Assembly: GCA_032433595.1 (NCBI GenBank)
Contig: JASWJB010000413.1
Location: forward strand, 1 to 31,948
Reading direction: 5' to 3'
DNA: 31,948 bases
DNA from: Conoideocrella luteorostrata
Lineage: Eukaryota; Ascomycota; Sordariomycetes; Hypocreales; Clavicipitaceae
In this document: positions 13,001 through 24,000 of the stretch, one piece after another
Layout of the letters: each line of letters begins with the position of its first letter
How positions within the stretch are numbered: the first letter of the stretch is position 1
Program-made: the position numbers and the translations under genes
The notes under the pieces: generated by a model
Told to the model about the DNA's origin: nothing
Database searches by the model: none
The model's input: only the letters and a program-made list of their open reading frames with translations

Positions 13001-15080
13001 CATATGCCAGAGCATCACGATAGGCGATATGGAGCTTGGAGGGAGCTACGGTCATGATGGGATGCCTCTTCTGGCTTAAGCAGGCCACCGACCGGCGGGT
13101 CCGACAACATCAACCTGCCACCAGGCCTCCGGACACGGCGGCTAGAACACTTCCGGCAGCCAGCACAGCTCCAGCTTGCCATTTGGTGGTTCTCTCGGGC
13201 TTGGCCAAGCTGCGCAAGCTTCTCCCGCTTGGTACTCCGTACTGTGGCTATGATTCAATCTGTTCCGGTCGCAAAGGGTTTTTGTCTTTCTTGTCTTGGG
13301 GCCTCATCGCCGTGCCACGCAGATGACTTGCTTAACTCTGCTAATGTCGATTGCCTTTGCCGCTGCCCCTGGATTGCTGCCAAGGAGGTGCACTTGTCTC
13401 TAGCCTTGCCCAATCGCCTGGTTTGCGGCGTGCCGGTGCATCGGGATTGAAGGGTGGAATGGTGGTGCAAGGGGTCGAGAGAGGTTTGCTCCACGTCGCA
13501 CTATGTTGCACCGCTGACATCACTCCATGCGCCGCCTGGCAGCTCTTGCATTGCCCTGGAACGGGCAATTCCCATGCTCTGCCGAGGGTCAGTAAAAAAA
13601 GTGCATGACACCAACTAGGTAACTTGGTACTTTATATTGAACGACAGGCAAGGACGGCCGCGGTTACAGCTTCATGGACCAACGGACCCTAGCCAACCTC
13701 GAGTTTCTCGGGCAGAGCCGGATGGAAGAAGCTGAGGCAAGCTTGAAAACAGGCCGCATATAAATAGCAGGATGTTCTATTGGCAGTGTCGGTGAGGGAT
13801 GTCATCTTACGTCCCCGAGTGTCGTTACGGAGTTGATGGTGGGCTGGATGCTCCATGTTCAGAAACGGGCGATAAGCCCAGCTGACAGCTTTATCTCAAC
13901 TGCCAGGCGGTGACCCCGCGCGTGTAACCTTTTGGAGGGTCCAACCTGCACCGATGGCACCTGCCCCGCCAGATCAAGTGGAGCTGCCCGGCTAGTCGAA
14001 CGCTCTCCCATTTGTATTCTTACGTGCATGCCTCTAAATCTAACAAGGCGGACGGACGACTGGACCAAAAAAAAAAAAAAAAACACCCACGGCTAACGGA
14101 AATGATACAGATGCAACCAATGCAAGGCTAAGTGTCCTGAATAATTCTTTAGTTTTCTCATTTTCATATTCCCGATTCGATTCTTCTTTTGCCAAACAGC
14201 CAACGATCAGTCCCATGCTACTGCTTTGTCACGATGGTGCGGCTCAGCATCCTAAGAGACAAACCCACAATGCGCTGAGCAGCTTTATTAGCAAGTGTGG
14301 CTTTCATTTTCTGAAATGTCGATGGCAGTCCCTTTGTCACACTAGATCCAAATACTTGTGTCATTTACTTTAGGCAATAAAACCTCTGTCTTGGATGCCC
14401 ACCATGCCGTTGCTCCAGTCTCCAAGCGGCGGCGCACAAAAAGGAAAGTATGGCGGCAGCCATACTGGCATGTGGAGACTTGCTAATTGCAAAGGTATGC
14501 TTCTGCGGTTGTCCTGACATTCTTACACACAGCTAGTCAGCTTTGCCCGGGTTCTTTATCCATTGATTCATGGCCGAATTCCTATGGGTAGGCTAGCGGA
14601 GCTCAGAACCTTAAATCGGCCCTTTAAGACCGCATCATCCTGTCGGTGACCGTTTGCCGGAATACACGTACGAAATCACCCCAAATAGAAGTCTTTCGGA
14701 GTTGTATGTAGCATTTAAGCAAAAAAGAAAAAAAACAAATATCTGGCGCAGATGTAGCCTACACGGCGGCTATACCGTTTCACAGGTCAATATCGATCGT
14801 CAGATTCATAGTGTCTCCCGTTTCATACCAATGTCCGGACGTAATGGCTTAGTGTCGAGCACAGAGAACAATTTCAGGGTAGACTAAGACATTCCGACTG
14901 AAAACACCGACCACGCTTTATCAGAGACTACCTTTTTGAGTACTAAGTTGAACGGAGGCCGGAATGAGCTCAAGGGCAAATACATACTAATACCCGTCCA
15001 GCAAGCCATTTCCATGTCATCGAGGACTGCTTCCTTCATAACCCTTTTGAGGGCATACATTGACTCGGAAAGCTTAGATC
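10071..15080. other. Five-kilobase divergent region with no recognisable gene
   Basis: The largest gap in the window, between the zinc protein (minus) and the lactamase-fold gene (plus). Roughly 10560-11260 is purine-rich on plus, so pyrimidine-rich on the strand of the zinc gene, which suggests its promoter or a long 5' leader. Within it lie GGA-rich tracts (11070-11100) and four GGGAT repeats (11143-11167). A GGTCACGGCGT duplication sits at 11796-11820. Palindromic TACTCCGTAC elements are at 12364-12377, 12397-12406 and 13233-13242, and an A18 run near 14068. Short open frames on both strands have no family resemblance. I found no tRNA arms with a GTTCGAATC-type B box. Confidence 0.55.
11143..11167. 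repeat. (GGGAT)4 short tandem repeat
   Basis: Head-to-tail GGGAT units between AGT and GGGTTTG, inside a long purine-rich tract. Four closely spaced G-runs give G-quadruplex potential on the plus strand. Confidence 0.85.
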
Positions 15081-16442
15081 ATGGCGCTCACCATCAAGCA
15101 ACTCAATGGCGACGCTTCGTTTTTACTCACTTTTGAACCGATAGAGCTGGACTCACCGGGGGTGGCGCAATCGTCAGAGCCATTTCGGATACTTCTCGAC
15201 CCATGCTTGGTGAAACCATTCAACACTCGAGATTCCAAATGGTGCTCATCTACAAGTGCTCGAGCAACTTACGTATCTCTAAAAGATTTACCGGAGCCCG
15301 ATCTGGTCATCATCAGCAACAGTCGAAGAGACCAATGCAATGAGGCTACACTGCGACAGTTTTCTCCTTACGGCGCCAAACCCTTCATACTGGCCGAGCC
15401 TACTGCTTCAAAGATGATTCAAAGCTGGAGGTATTTCGAAGATGGTAAAGTCTCGACGCTTCATCGATGGCAGGATCCCCGGCAAACTGGTCGAAACACT
15501 GTCGTCAGGATACCAATTCCAGCAAGAGTGATTGGAGGAGATGAAGGTATGGTTACGGTTGCTTTTGTCACCCAAAAGAGAGATATAAAAGGGCTTCGTT
15601 CGGCTGTTGGCATCACATATCGGCCAGCTTCATCTGCACGATCCATCTCACCGCGCCCGGCGAGCACGATCATCACCACCGCCATGACTACTTCCCCAAG
15701 CACAATGTCAAAGAGAGAGAGCTTTGGTCTTGTTGCTACCCTTGACTCGCCAACTTTGCCACCTCTTCCCGCCTTTACACCACTGACACCACCGGCTACT
15801 CCCGTCCTCCAATCAATACGAACGACTCGATCTATGGCATCTCTCTCGCCGCACGCCAGAGACCGAGGCGTCTCTGTTATATTCTCGCCCCACGGCATAC
15901 CATATCGCGATATTGAGCCATACGCCACCTCCCACCTATTGGCTGAAGCTGCGCTCCCTCTCACAGCCCTAATGCACTGCTTCGATACCGTCTCACGACC
16001 TTGGTGGTTGGGAGGAATCCTTACCAGCGGCTTTGAAGATGGCCAAGAAATCATAGCCAAACTCGGAGCCAGGGCTTGGATCAGCGCATACGACGGACAA
16101 AAGAGTTTCAATGGTTTGGCCAGGAAATTTACCCATCGAAGAAAATACACCAGAGACGAAGTACAACAGTTGATCCGTGAAACAACCGACACATTGGCAT
16201 TAGACCCCAGACCTAGTTCTGGACGCAGCAAGAGGGTTGAGAGACCCACGGAGGTTCTCGCATTAGCAGTTGACGAGGATGTCACGCTTACAAGTGAAGG
16301 GATATGGGCCACCCAACCGCCCTCATCAATAGACTTGAAACGTCTAAGCATTCGGCATATACATACAGATGACTCCATGCCATCTGCTAGCATGGCGACT
16401 TATAGGATGAGCCAACTTCAACCAGTGGCAGGAGTGGCCTGA
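15081..16442 (+). CDS. Metallo-beta-lactamase-fold (UlaG-like) protein with degenerate metal motif
   Basis: A single-exon gene of 453 aa. The ATG at 15081 has A at -3 and begins the conserved block (IKQLNGDASFLLTF, then LLDPCL). The layout follows the fungal lactamase-superfamily group: N-terminal strands, PDLVIISNS, ATLRQF, ILAEPTASKMIQSW, a Ser/Pro-rich insertion (about 180-260), then VIFSPHGIPYRDIEPYATSHLL, LTALMHCFD, RPWWLGG and GARAWISAYDGQKSFNGL. In active family enzymes HxHxDH binds two metals. Here the aligned stretch is NSRRDQ: the Asp survives, no histidine does, and the later AHD-type site reads AYD. The fold call is from overall pattern and is fairly secure; hydrolase activity is doubtful. 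Substrate is unknown. The next gene (penta-EF-hand) is convergent, 519 bp away. Confidence 0.82.
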   Translation: MALTIKQLNGDASFLLTFEPIELDSPGVAQSSEPFRILLDPCLVKPFNTRDSKWCSSTSARATYVSLKDLPEPDLVIISNSRRDQCNEATLRQFSPYGAKPFILAEPTASKMIQSWRYFEDGKVSTLHRWQDPRQTGRNTVVRIPIPARVIGGDEGMVTVAFVTQKRDIKGLRSAVGITYRPASSARSISPRPASTIITTAMTTSPSTMSKRESFGLVATLDSPTLPPLPAFTPLTPPATPVLQSIRTTRSMASLSPHARDRGVSVIFSPHGIPYRDIEPYATSHLLAEAALPLTALMHCFDTVSRPWWLGGILTSGFEDGQEIIAKLGARAWISAYDGQKSFNGLARKFTHRRKYTRDEVQQLIRETTDTLALDPRPSSGRSKRVERPTEVLALAVDEDVTLTSEGIWATQPPSSIDLKRLSIRHIHTDDSMPSASMATYRMSQLQPVAGVA

Positions 16443-16961
16443 TCAACCAATCCGAACCTAGCGGTTTCTCTCTGTCACGCTCATGAAAATTGCTCATATT
16501 CTCATACAATTTCTTTTGTCTACAACACATGGAGCACCAGAATTTGCAACCCCTCCAAGATGTTTACCCAGCGAAGCCACTTTGTACCGTCTGAATCTTA
16601 GGACCTGCATCATGTATAGCATCAAATCTCAAGCAATGAGCCGCAATAGAAGCTAAGTATTTCCACATCGCATTCCTTGCCATTTTGTGATAGTACCTAC
16701 ATTTGTAGATAAATGCTCGACATGCGTCATTTGCTTTATAGAAACTACAAAGTAAATCCAGAAATTAACATTAGCAATGATGTACACCATGTTATTTCAT
16801 GTTCACCTTTCGTTGGACCGTCCACACTCAGTAAGGAGGGCATCATTGGGTCTTATCAGCAAGTTACCCCTGCCAATCTATCCAGCTGACTCCATATCCA
16901 ATCATTAAACTTATCACACATGTCTTGTAGTTATGTCAAGAGCCTCTTCATGTAGGCTCCT
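16443..16961. other. Convergent 3' region, no gene
   Basis: AT-rich 519-bp gap between the stop codons of the lactamase-fold gene (plus) and the penta-EF-hand gene (minus). No open frame, repeat or palindromic TACTCCGTAC element stands out. Confidence 0.6.
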
Positions 16962-18047
16962 CTACTTAAGTTGTTTCAGGATCTCGCTGAGAAAGTCCTC
17001 GAAGCTCAATGTGATGAAGCCATCCCGATCATCGTCGTACTTTTTGAAAACGTCTGTCATGCGCTTCAGGGAAATACAGCTCTGCACGAACAAATCAAAG
17101 CTCATAACTCCTTCGTTACGCTTATCGTATGTTCGGAAAAGGAGTTCGACAAACTGGGGGCTCAGGCGGTATCGGAAAGCGATAAGAGCATCCGTGAACT
17201 CCTGGAGGGAAATGTTGCCGCTCCGATCCACGTCGAATCGGTCAAATAATGTGCGCCAAGAGGCAAGAAAGGACCATAAACCACAGAACTCCTCAAAATT
17301 GATGGTTCCGTTGCGGTCAGAGTCAAACATGCGAATCATCATTCGAACAGTTTGGATGTCAAAAGCTGTCCAGTCGCCATTCACGAGAGCTGCGGAGAGC
17401 TCTTTTTCCGATAGCTGGCCGGTTCCTGATGGTCATATAGCTGGTCAGCTACGTCTTTGCATCAGGCACTATATACAGTCGTATCCTAGATCGCTACTCA
17501 CCGTCCTTGTCCACGGCTCGAAACAGAGGCAATAAAGTAGGATCAGAACCAGATCCTGCGTCTGGTGCTGGTGATGGTGGAGGTCCAGCATTGCGTGAGC
17601 TTGGAGGGTGTTGTTGAGGCGGCGGGCGACTTTGGGGAGGAGGGGCAGGACGTGAGGCCTGGCTATGGCTTGACTGCGAATGTGGAGGATAATTGTCTCT
17701 TGGTGTTGCAGGCGGCGGCTTCTTTTCGTATCGGCTTTGCTCATATGTTTGAGGCGGCACAGATCCTGGCTTCTACACGAAAGTAGCTTGGTCAATAAAC
17801 GCAGCACGTCAAACAGGCCTACCTTGGCCTTTTATGTTAAGACCACATGATATTTTGACAGGGTTGTAACTTACTTGTTCAGGCTCAGCGAACCTTACAA
17901 ATTGAGGCATCACGTCAGTAAAATTGCTGCCCACGACTGCGACTTCCGTTCTCGCTACATTGGTGGGGCGGGTAAGACCAGACATAATGAGGGGTCAAAT
18001 GCGTACCTGGGCAAAGCATCAGGGTCGTAAGGTCTGTTGTAGGCCAT
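16962..18047 (-). CDS. PEF1: Penta-EF-hand calcium-binding protein (ALG-2/peflin type)
   Basis: Proposed exons: 18047-18007, 17893-17875, 17772-17502 and 17425-16962, giving 264 aa. The N-terminal half is Pro/Gln/Ser-rich and disordered, as in peflin and yeast Pef1. Five EF-hands follow: DKDGTGQLSEKE (108-119), DSDRNGTINFEE (145-156), DVDRSGNISLQE (175-186), a weaker one from D211 (DKRNEGVMSF) and a terminal one from D241 (DDDRDGFITL), which in this family mediates dimerisation. EF-hands 1-3 have the acidic ligands at 1, 3 and 12; EF4 and EF5 are altered. PEF proteins respond to Ca2+ and assist ER-Golgi and ESCRT processes, and Pef1 in yeast affects budding; the fungal role is inferred. The first two junctions are the uncertain part: a 19-nt second exon gives RFAEPEQ, with an alternative acceptor giving a longer exon. 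The start faces the ChaC gene across 374 bp. Confidence 0.9.
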
Positions 18048-18421
18048 GATGCAACACACACGCCCGTGTATGTATCTGCGAGAAGTTTGAACTCTAAGGG
18101 AAGAGGATGATAGAAGGGGTTCGCCCGAAACGCATATATTTCTTCGCGTAGTGCGAAGATTGAGAGCGGGTCTGATGCGATGCCAAGATTGGACCAGGCT
18201 GATCTGACGTGAGGGAGTAAAGTAGAAAGTGTCTCCCCGCCATGGTGCCTTCTGACCATGTCGGACGCCGGGTGCACAGTGACGGCATCCAGCGGGCCTG
18301 GTTGGCATGACTAACATACAGACTGGCTAAACTGACGTTCCGCAAGATGGCAGTTCCCCAGCCTACATATTCACACAACACATTCTATTATCTATCACCA
18401 ACCGTATATATATTGACAGCC
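18048..18421. promoter_or_regulatory. Short bidirectional promoter between PEF1 and ChaC genes
   Basis: The 374 bp between two divergent start codons must carry both promoters; it is the only compact divergent gap in the window and has no TACTCCGTAC element. An AT-rich stretch (TATATATATTG, about 18403-18413) lies just before the ChaC start. No specific factor site is claimed. Confidence 0.55.
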
Positions 18422-19368
18422 ATGCCCTCCTCGGCAAACGCCACGGATGAAACAACTTCCGAATTCTGGCTCTACGGCTACGGGTACGTTTTTGTGCAGC
18501 TGCCTGTGTGCTGCTTGGTTTCTAATAGTCCAGCGTAATAAAAGAGTCTCATCTGGAAACCGCCGCCTCATTTCGGTATCCGCCCTTGCCCTGCCAAACT
18601 TCGCAGCTTTGTCGCGTGGCTCCAGGCACCCCTCCCCCGCAGAGTATTCCGGGCAAGGAGTGCTGTAGGTTCTTGTGAAGCTAACGTTGCTTAGACAGAA
18701 GAATTCCAGGCTGGGTAAATGGGTACGTTAGAAGATTTTGGCAGGTGCGTAACTAGTAAAACGAAATCGTATTGCTTGGGGACCTGGGGTACAGGCTCGC
18801 TTACACCTCAACCGCACAGGCCAGGTTTGTCTAGACTTTTTGATGCGTCTCGAGCATAGAGGGATTTTCTAAGATTTGGCCGCATAGTCAAGATCATCGG
18901 GGTACACCAGAGGCGCCTGGTCGAGTTGTTACTCTAATTGAACGCTCTTACTGGGAGAGCCTTACGGATCACCATGACACCGCACCAGATAAGGTCTGGG
19001 GTGTAGCGTACCGAATTATTCCAGACAAGGTCGCCGAAGTCAAAGAATACCTTGACATTCGCGAGATCAACGGCTATTCTATTCACTACACGCCCTTCCA
19101 TCCCGCTGATGGATCAACTCCCATGAAAACCCTTGTGTATATTGGCACACCAAACAACGAGCAATTCATCGGCCCCCAGGAGCCCCAGCAGTTGGCACAA
19201 CACATCTTGAACAGCCAGGGACCAAGTGGACTGAACAAGGACTACCTGTTTGGCCTCGATACCGCCCTTAACGAATTATCTCCAGAGAGCGGGGACCATC
19301 ATGTTAGCGATCTCTGTCGGCGAGTACGAGCTCTTGAACGGAGAGTTAATGGAATTTCATCCCCGTGA
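18422..19368 (+). CDS. GCG1: ChaC-type glutathione-specific gamma-glutamylcyclotransferase
   Basis: Proposed exons: 18422-18483, 18547-18575, 18695-18744, 18820-18824 and 18888-19368, about 208 aa. The enzyme splits glutathione to 5-oxoproline and Cys-Gly in the cytosol. Conserved blocks are WLYGYG|LIWKPPPHF, RRIPGWVNGYVRRFWQ, ASQDHRGTPEAPGRVVTL, WGVAYR, YLDIREINGY with the catalytic Glu (about 108), LVYIGTPNN, and GPSGLNKDYLF. Two features are odd. The fourth exon is only 5 nt (GCCAG), yet it restores the family sequence FWQ-x-S-x-DHRG exactly. The first junction cannot give the family YGSL motif by a GT-AG splice: the in-frame choice shown drops the Ser, while the AGT codon present at 18545 would need one more base. 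An upstream in-frame ATG (18347) adds 25 non-conserved residues and is not preferred. It may be active, mis-sequenced or newly damaged. Confidence 0.87.
18820..18824 (+). other. Five-nucleotide microexon in the ChaC gene
   Basis: CACAG|GCCAG|GTTTGT: an acceptor, five bases and a donor. Upstream exon ends FWQ at 18744 (phase 0) and downstream exon begins at 18888 after GCATAG. GCC-AG plus T gives Ala-Ser, and the joined protein reads FWQASQDHRG, matching the ChaC consensus at every fixed position. Confidence 0.78.
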
Positions 19369-20107
19369 CCAGAATCAGTCTTATCCAGGCATGAAATATT
19401 TGTCTAAAGGATCCTTCACGGAGCAGCAGCCAGCTTTGAATAGACACATACAAATATAGAGCATCACTGCGTATAGATCATATGTCGCAGCTTTCATCCT
19501 TTCCCCTCTTGAGGAACATTGTCCAGCAACCTGAATTAGACTAACCATTCGCCACACGCTATTGCTTTTCCCCCTCCAAGCCCAATAGACGCAATCAATG
19601 CTCCGGCATCCTTTTGTTCATCGTCGTTATCATTCATATCTGTGGCCGTCACTTCTGTCTATGTCGCATGTGCAGGTACTTATATATCGTCATCGCAATG
19701 CTGCCGTATCTTGTTTCGTGACACACTTTTGAGTCCCACTCTTGTTGGTCAAGAATACGCAGATATAGTACTTCATACCAGATGAGCACCAATATGAGAT
19801 ACACTAAATCAAGGTACCGAAGAGGAGAGAAGAACCCAGGTAACAGCCAAGGGTAGAAAAGAGTTCCGAAGCCTGGATGGCCGACGAATCCGAGAATCGA
19901 ACCAAAACGGCACAAGGTATACAGCATCCGAACTGTCTCAACTGTCTCGTCTCGTTATCCACAATCTTGTTGAACCCCCCCCAAGAACCACCCCTCCATA
20001 TCACGATCGCACGTCGAGATCCGAATGGTTTTGAAACTACAGCACGGCCCTCTAGCTAACAGGCCCTTGCGAAGTAACGTGGATCATCAACGGCGTTAAC
20101 GTCTGCA
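19369..20107. other. Convergent 3' region, no gene
   Basis: A 739-bp gap between the ChaC stop (plus) and the RRM protein stop (minus). It is AT-rich near 19440-19830. The short open frames (19649-19927 minus, 19877-20059 plus) show no family features. No palindromic element is present. Confidence 0.6.
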
Positions 20108-21073
20108 TCAGTATCCTCGTCCACCTTGAGGTGGAGGCTGATGCTGATGCTGCTGAGGCATTGGCGGTTGCTGCTGAGAAGGATCTCCATATCCATATTG
20201 AGGCATGCCATATCCTATGTTTGTCTCGTCAGTAAATGGCACCATGCGACATGATGGTTATAAATTGGTGGCTTTACCTTGAGGAGGCATACCGTATCCC
20301 GGTTGAGGTTGAGGTTGGGGATAGGGCCGGCCATACGCTACTGGTGCGTACATCTGAGGAGCACCGACTGGATAGCCAGGAGATTGATGAGGATGACCAT
20401 AATGCATGGGCGCCCCATAGCCTCCTCGTCCTCCATAGCCTGGAGCGCCTCCTCCTCTGCCGCCGCCGAACCCTCCACGAGGGCCACTGTCGGCCGCTTT
20501 ATCAACACGAATCGTTCGGCCGTCAAATCTAATACAGCGTAAGAAAGTGATTATTCACCGCGCGACCAATCAAACACTCGGTCTGTGATGGCAGAAGGCG
20601 ATAGGGGTTCGTACTCGACGTTATTCATGGCAGCTATGGCATTTTGGGCATCACTCTCTTGCGTATAGCGCACAAACCCAAAACCGCGACTGCGGCCGGT
20701 GTCTCGGTCTTTAACCACCACCTTCGCGCAAAGAAACGGAACATTAGAAAAAGTTCACAAGCATTCCAAACGAGGGAAGAGGGGAGGGGTTGGTGATATG
20801 AGCAGTACAAGCACAGGACAAGTAACAATGCGCGCGCTGACAGAATGCACTCATATGACAAGAAAACGGAATTAAACATACCGCTTCCTCAACAGCACCG
20901 AAGTCTTCGAACTTCTGACGGAGAGTAGTCTCCTCAGTATGCCACGCAAGGCCACTGTTGCCATGTTAGTTTCTCACTTCCTGGGTCGAACCGATCTGGC
21001 TCTCTGTGGGGGTGTTGCAGCGAGGAGGGGATTAGCGACTGTTGCTCACGCACCCTATGAAAAGCTTCGACAT
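20108..21073 (-). CDS. RRM-containing Gly/Pro/Gln-rich RNA-binding protein
   Basis: Five exons: 21073-21054 (20 nt), 20954-20882, 20721-20615, 20528-20278 and 20214-20108, giving 185 aa. A single RRM fills residues 1 to about 80: RNP2 is KLFIGGL, RNP1 is SRGFGFVRY, with the linking [13 protein letters not shown], then [17 protein letters not shown]. The tail has GFGGGRGG and RGGYG (RGG-like), followed by a Tyr/Pro/Gln-rich segment with GYGMP repeats and a Gln/His-rich end ([11 protein letters not shown]). This is the glycine-rich RRM protein architecture (plant GRP7, animal CIRBP/RBM3), seen in fungi as small RRM proteins; a role in RNA binding and condensates is inferred. All introns are GT-AG. 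Splitting RRM genes after the FIGG codons is common, which supports the very short first exon. Alternative splicing of the intron at 20722-20881 is possible. Confidence 0.93.
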
Positions 21074-24000
21074 AACTGCAACGTTGGCGCTATTTGATTT
21101 GTCTTGATACTTTTTTTTAAATCTGCTAATGTCAGATGATGCGATCCGAGTACAAGGGCGAACGGCAATCTTTGTGCGACTAATCCAGAGAGCACGAAAG
21201 CACGGCTGCGGATGTAGGGATTGATATTGGCAGAGGCTTGGGGGGTGAATGCGAACTCGAAGCAGGGGAGGAAGGGACGCGTTTGCCTGGGTAAGGTGCG
21301 ATGCCCACCGTTTGAACGGAACATGCGACAACTACTAGTCAGAAATGGGCCCCCTACAGACCCCTACACATACAGGACACAGAGGCACGTACTTCAAGTA
21401 CGTTGTACCTTGCGCAAAGCGTCCGTACCTATGAACCAAAGTTGGTTGCTACGCCCCGCCTGGTAGCTGCCATGGCTAAAAGGAGGCGTACTGCGATAGT
21501 GTGGCCAGGGTATTTGTCGCATCCAGAAGAATGCGCTAAAAAAAAAGGGAGAGTTGTCGCGGACATGGCCCGTCCTTTTGGTCTCAACATAACTAGGCAA
21601 TGGAGCAAATGTGGAAGAGAGGGGCCGATTAGTGAAGGGCAGCCAGCAGACGAGTTGTCTTGTGGGATTATGGTGGTGTGTCAGGAAAATACCGGCTCAT
21701 CAGCCAATATGCGAAAAATGCAATAACAGAAAAATTAAAAGAAAGACGGGAAAAAAATAGTTGGAGATGGGGAAATAGCTGTGTTCTTACAGCCACTATC
21801 TACAATCATCGCTCGTAATAATATCAAAAGGTAAAGAATACCACTGCGTTGGTACGTATTGTATGTATATAAGTGTAAGAAATTTCTTAATTTTTTTTTA
21901 AAGCAGACATGTCTCTCTTAAATTGCAACCAGAATTGCTGCGCCAGTGTTTGCTCCGTACTTGAGTTACTGTTCTGCTGTCGCAACGAATAACTAGTAGT
22001 TGCACTGTTCGTCACGATGGGCGCTGCCGATCCCATCTCCCTCGTTGGGGATCGTCGCCAGTGAAAGCGGGACAAGTTCATACGCTAATGGCGGCGGCTG
22101 GTTGTGGAATTAATAGGCAAAAGAACAGACACTGGTCGAGCCAAAGAAATGAGCACTCGGCGCTGACTTCCATTGCCAGAACTGCCCTGAACCTCAATTG
22201 CCGAACCGCTTGGCTTCGCGCCGTTGCAGCCCAGAGTTGAGCGCAGAACTCGAGTGTGTTAGTAGTAGGTGGGTACCTGGGTACCTTGGTACTCCATGGC
22301 AGACCCTCTCGATTGGTAACGGGGTCTCTTTGTGTTCAACCCAACCCTGGCTAGTTAGAGTCACACGCACGTGGGCGGCTTGCATTAAGTACGGAGAAGG
22401 GAGCACTACATATCGCTTGCTCGAGGCCTGCGTTGAAGGCGCTCCGCTGGACCCTGGTGAACCAACAGCCACCAGACGACAAGCGACCTTCATGACTTCA
22501 TTGAACGCGCATACACCACGCGCGTCTGTATCAAGCCGACTGACTCTGATGATAGCCTGTGCCTGAGATGGTTGGACAAAGTTGCTCTGGCTGGGAGGAA
22601 GCCGATGGCGGCAACGCATCCAGCGAAGGAATGGTCGATTGATTGGCTCTGTCTCATTGTCGCATCGGACAACTGTGTTCAGCTGACATCTTGCTTGCTT
22701 GAAGACATGTTTGGCAGTTTATCCTCATTTCGGATTCCTGCACGCAACTACCCACCTCGTACCTGCGATGCAGATAAAGCCGGTAAACGCGACATCATCT
22801 TCCAGGCCAGAGTCAGAAGCCAGCCAAGGCATTTTCGATTGATAACTGCAGCGAAATACATCCGGCCGGCAGGACGGGCAACCACAACTCCTTTCTTGTG
22901 TCTGCCAGGGTTGGAGACGCTGGCCAACAGCTCGCCGACCGACCTGCAAGCGGCTAGACAGGGAGTGGAGGTAGGCAAAGCAGAGTTGAAGAAAGTCTAT
23001 GAACCACTCACACCACTGCTGTCCCAGAATCCAACAGGGCTGTTACTAAAATCCGACACCAGACCCTTGGTGCATGAGGGACCGCATATATGGGGAGGGG
23101 GCGTCGATGGGGTACGAGCTAGAGTATGGAGTAAACGACAAGTCGCGTTGACTGGCCTGCTGTTAATGTTCCACGACCTTGCCTCGCCCCAATCAGCCTT
23201 CAATCCGAGCTCAAGCATGGCACCCGCACTGTTCGATGGAAACGTGGATAGCCAGAGCATTGCCGTTTCCCCTTTCTCCTGGACTGATTTGGCAAGGGTC
23301 ACCGAGTTGCACTCCGTATTCCGTACGCCTTCTCCCTCAGGGACAAGGATCATACTACGGAGTACGTATTAATAGTAGTTGCACTATGGACTTTCCGGAA
23401 GACGGATTAAACCAAACCAAAATATGACACATTCATCCAACCGCTTATTAGGGTGTTGCAACATGTCGCTATTATCGACTTCCTGTACGATCTGATGACA
23501 TGCCTCGTCTTGAGCCAGCAACCATCACTCAGGAGAAAAGTGTTGTTACTCAGGACAGGCAACCTGAGAAAGCTACCGAGCCCATCAAGCACTTCAGAGA
23601 CATCAGCACTTGAGTGTACTCCGTATATTGTACTCCGTACAATGCAGCACGAAAATAGTACGGAGTGACACCGTACGTGGTATCCGTCATGTCTTACTTT
23701 TTTTCGGCTGGGTAGGCATTACCAGTTTGCTGTTGTGTAACGGTCTGCGACCCCCGGCTTATGGACGTACGGGCACTCCGTACGAAGTAACAAGATGCAT
23801 ATCCATGACGGTTGAAGGCCTGTAAGCACGCACGCGACCGTCTTGATGAACATTGTTCAAAGTCTTCCCGTATCGTATTATAGCTTTATTCGTTGTTTGT
23901 ATACCTGATTCGAATCTCGGGATAGCCGTCCAGTGCTAGTGGGTACAGGCTGCCATTGGACACTCGGATACTGACTTACATTGGCAGATTCTGTGGGCTT

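Noticed and set aside
15461..16393. A 310-codon minus-strand open frame
   Set aside because: It is the antisense shadow of the lactamase-fold gene, whose plus-strand protein has clear family motifs.
22572..23372. A 266-codon plus-strand open frame
   Set aside because: No domain, no splice logic, and intergenic palindromic elements lie inside its last fifth. The opposite strand is also open over much of the same stretch, as expected in moderately GC-rich DNA with few stops.
23900..23920. ATTCGAAT-containing word resembling a tRNA T-loop (also at 25680)
   Set aside because: No five-base-pair T stem and no acceptor, D or anticodon arms at the right spacing; the second copy is inside an exon.
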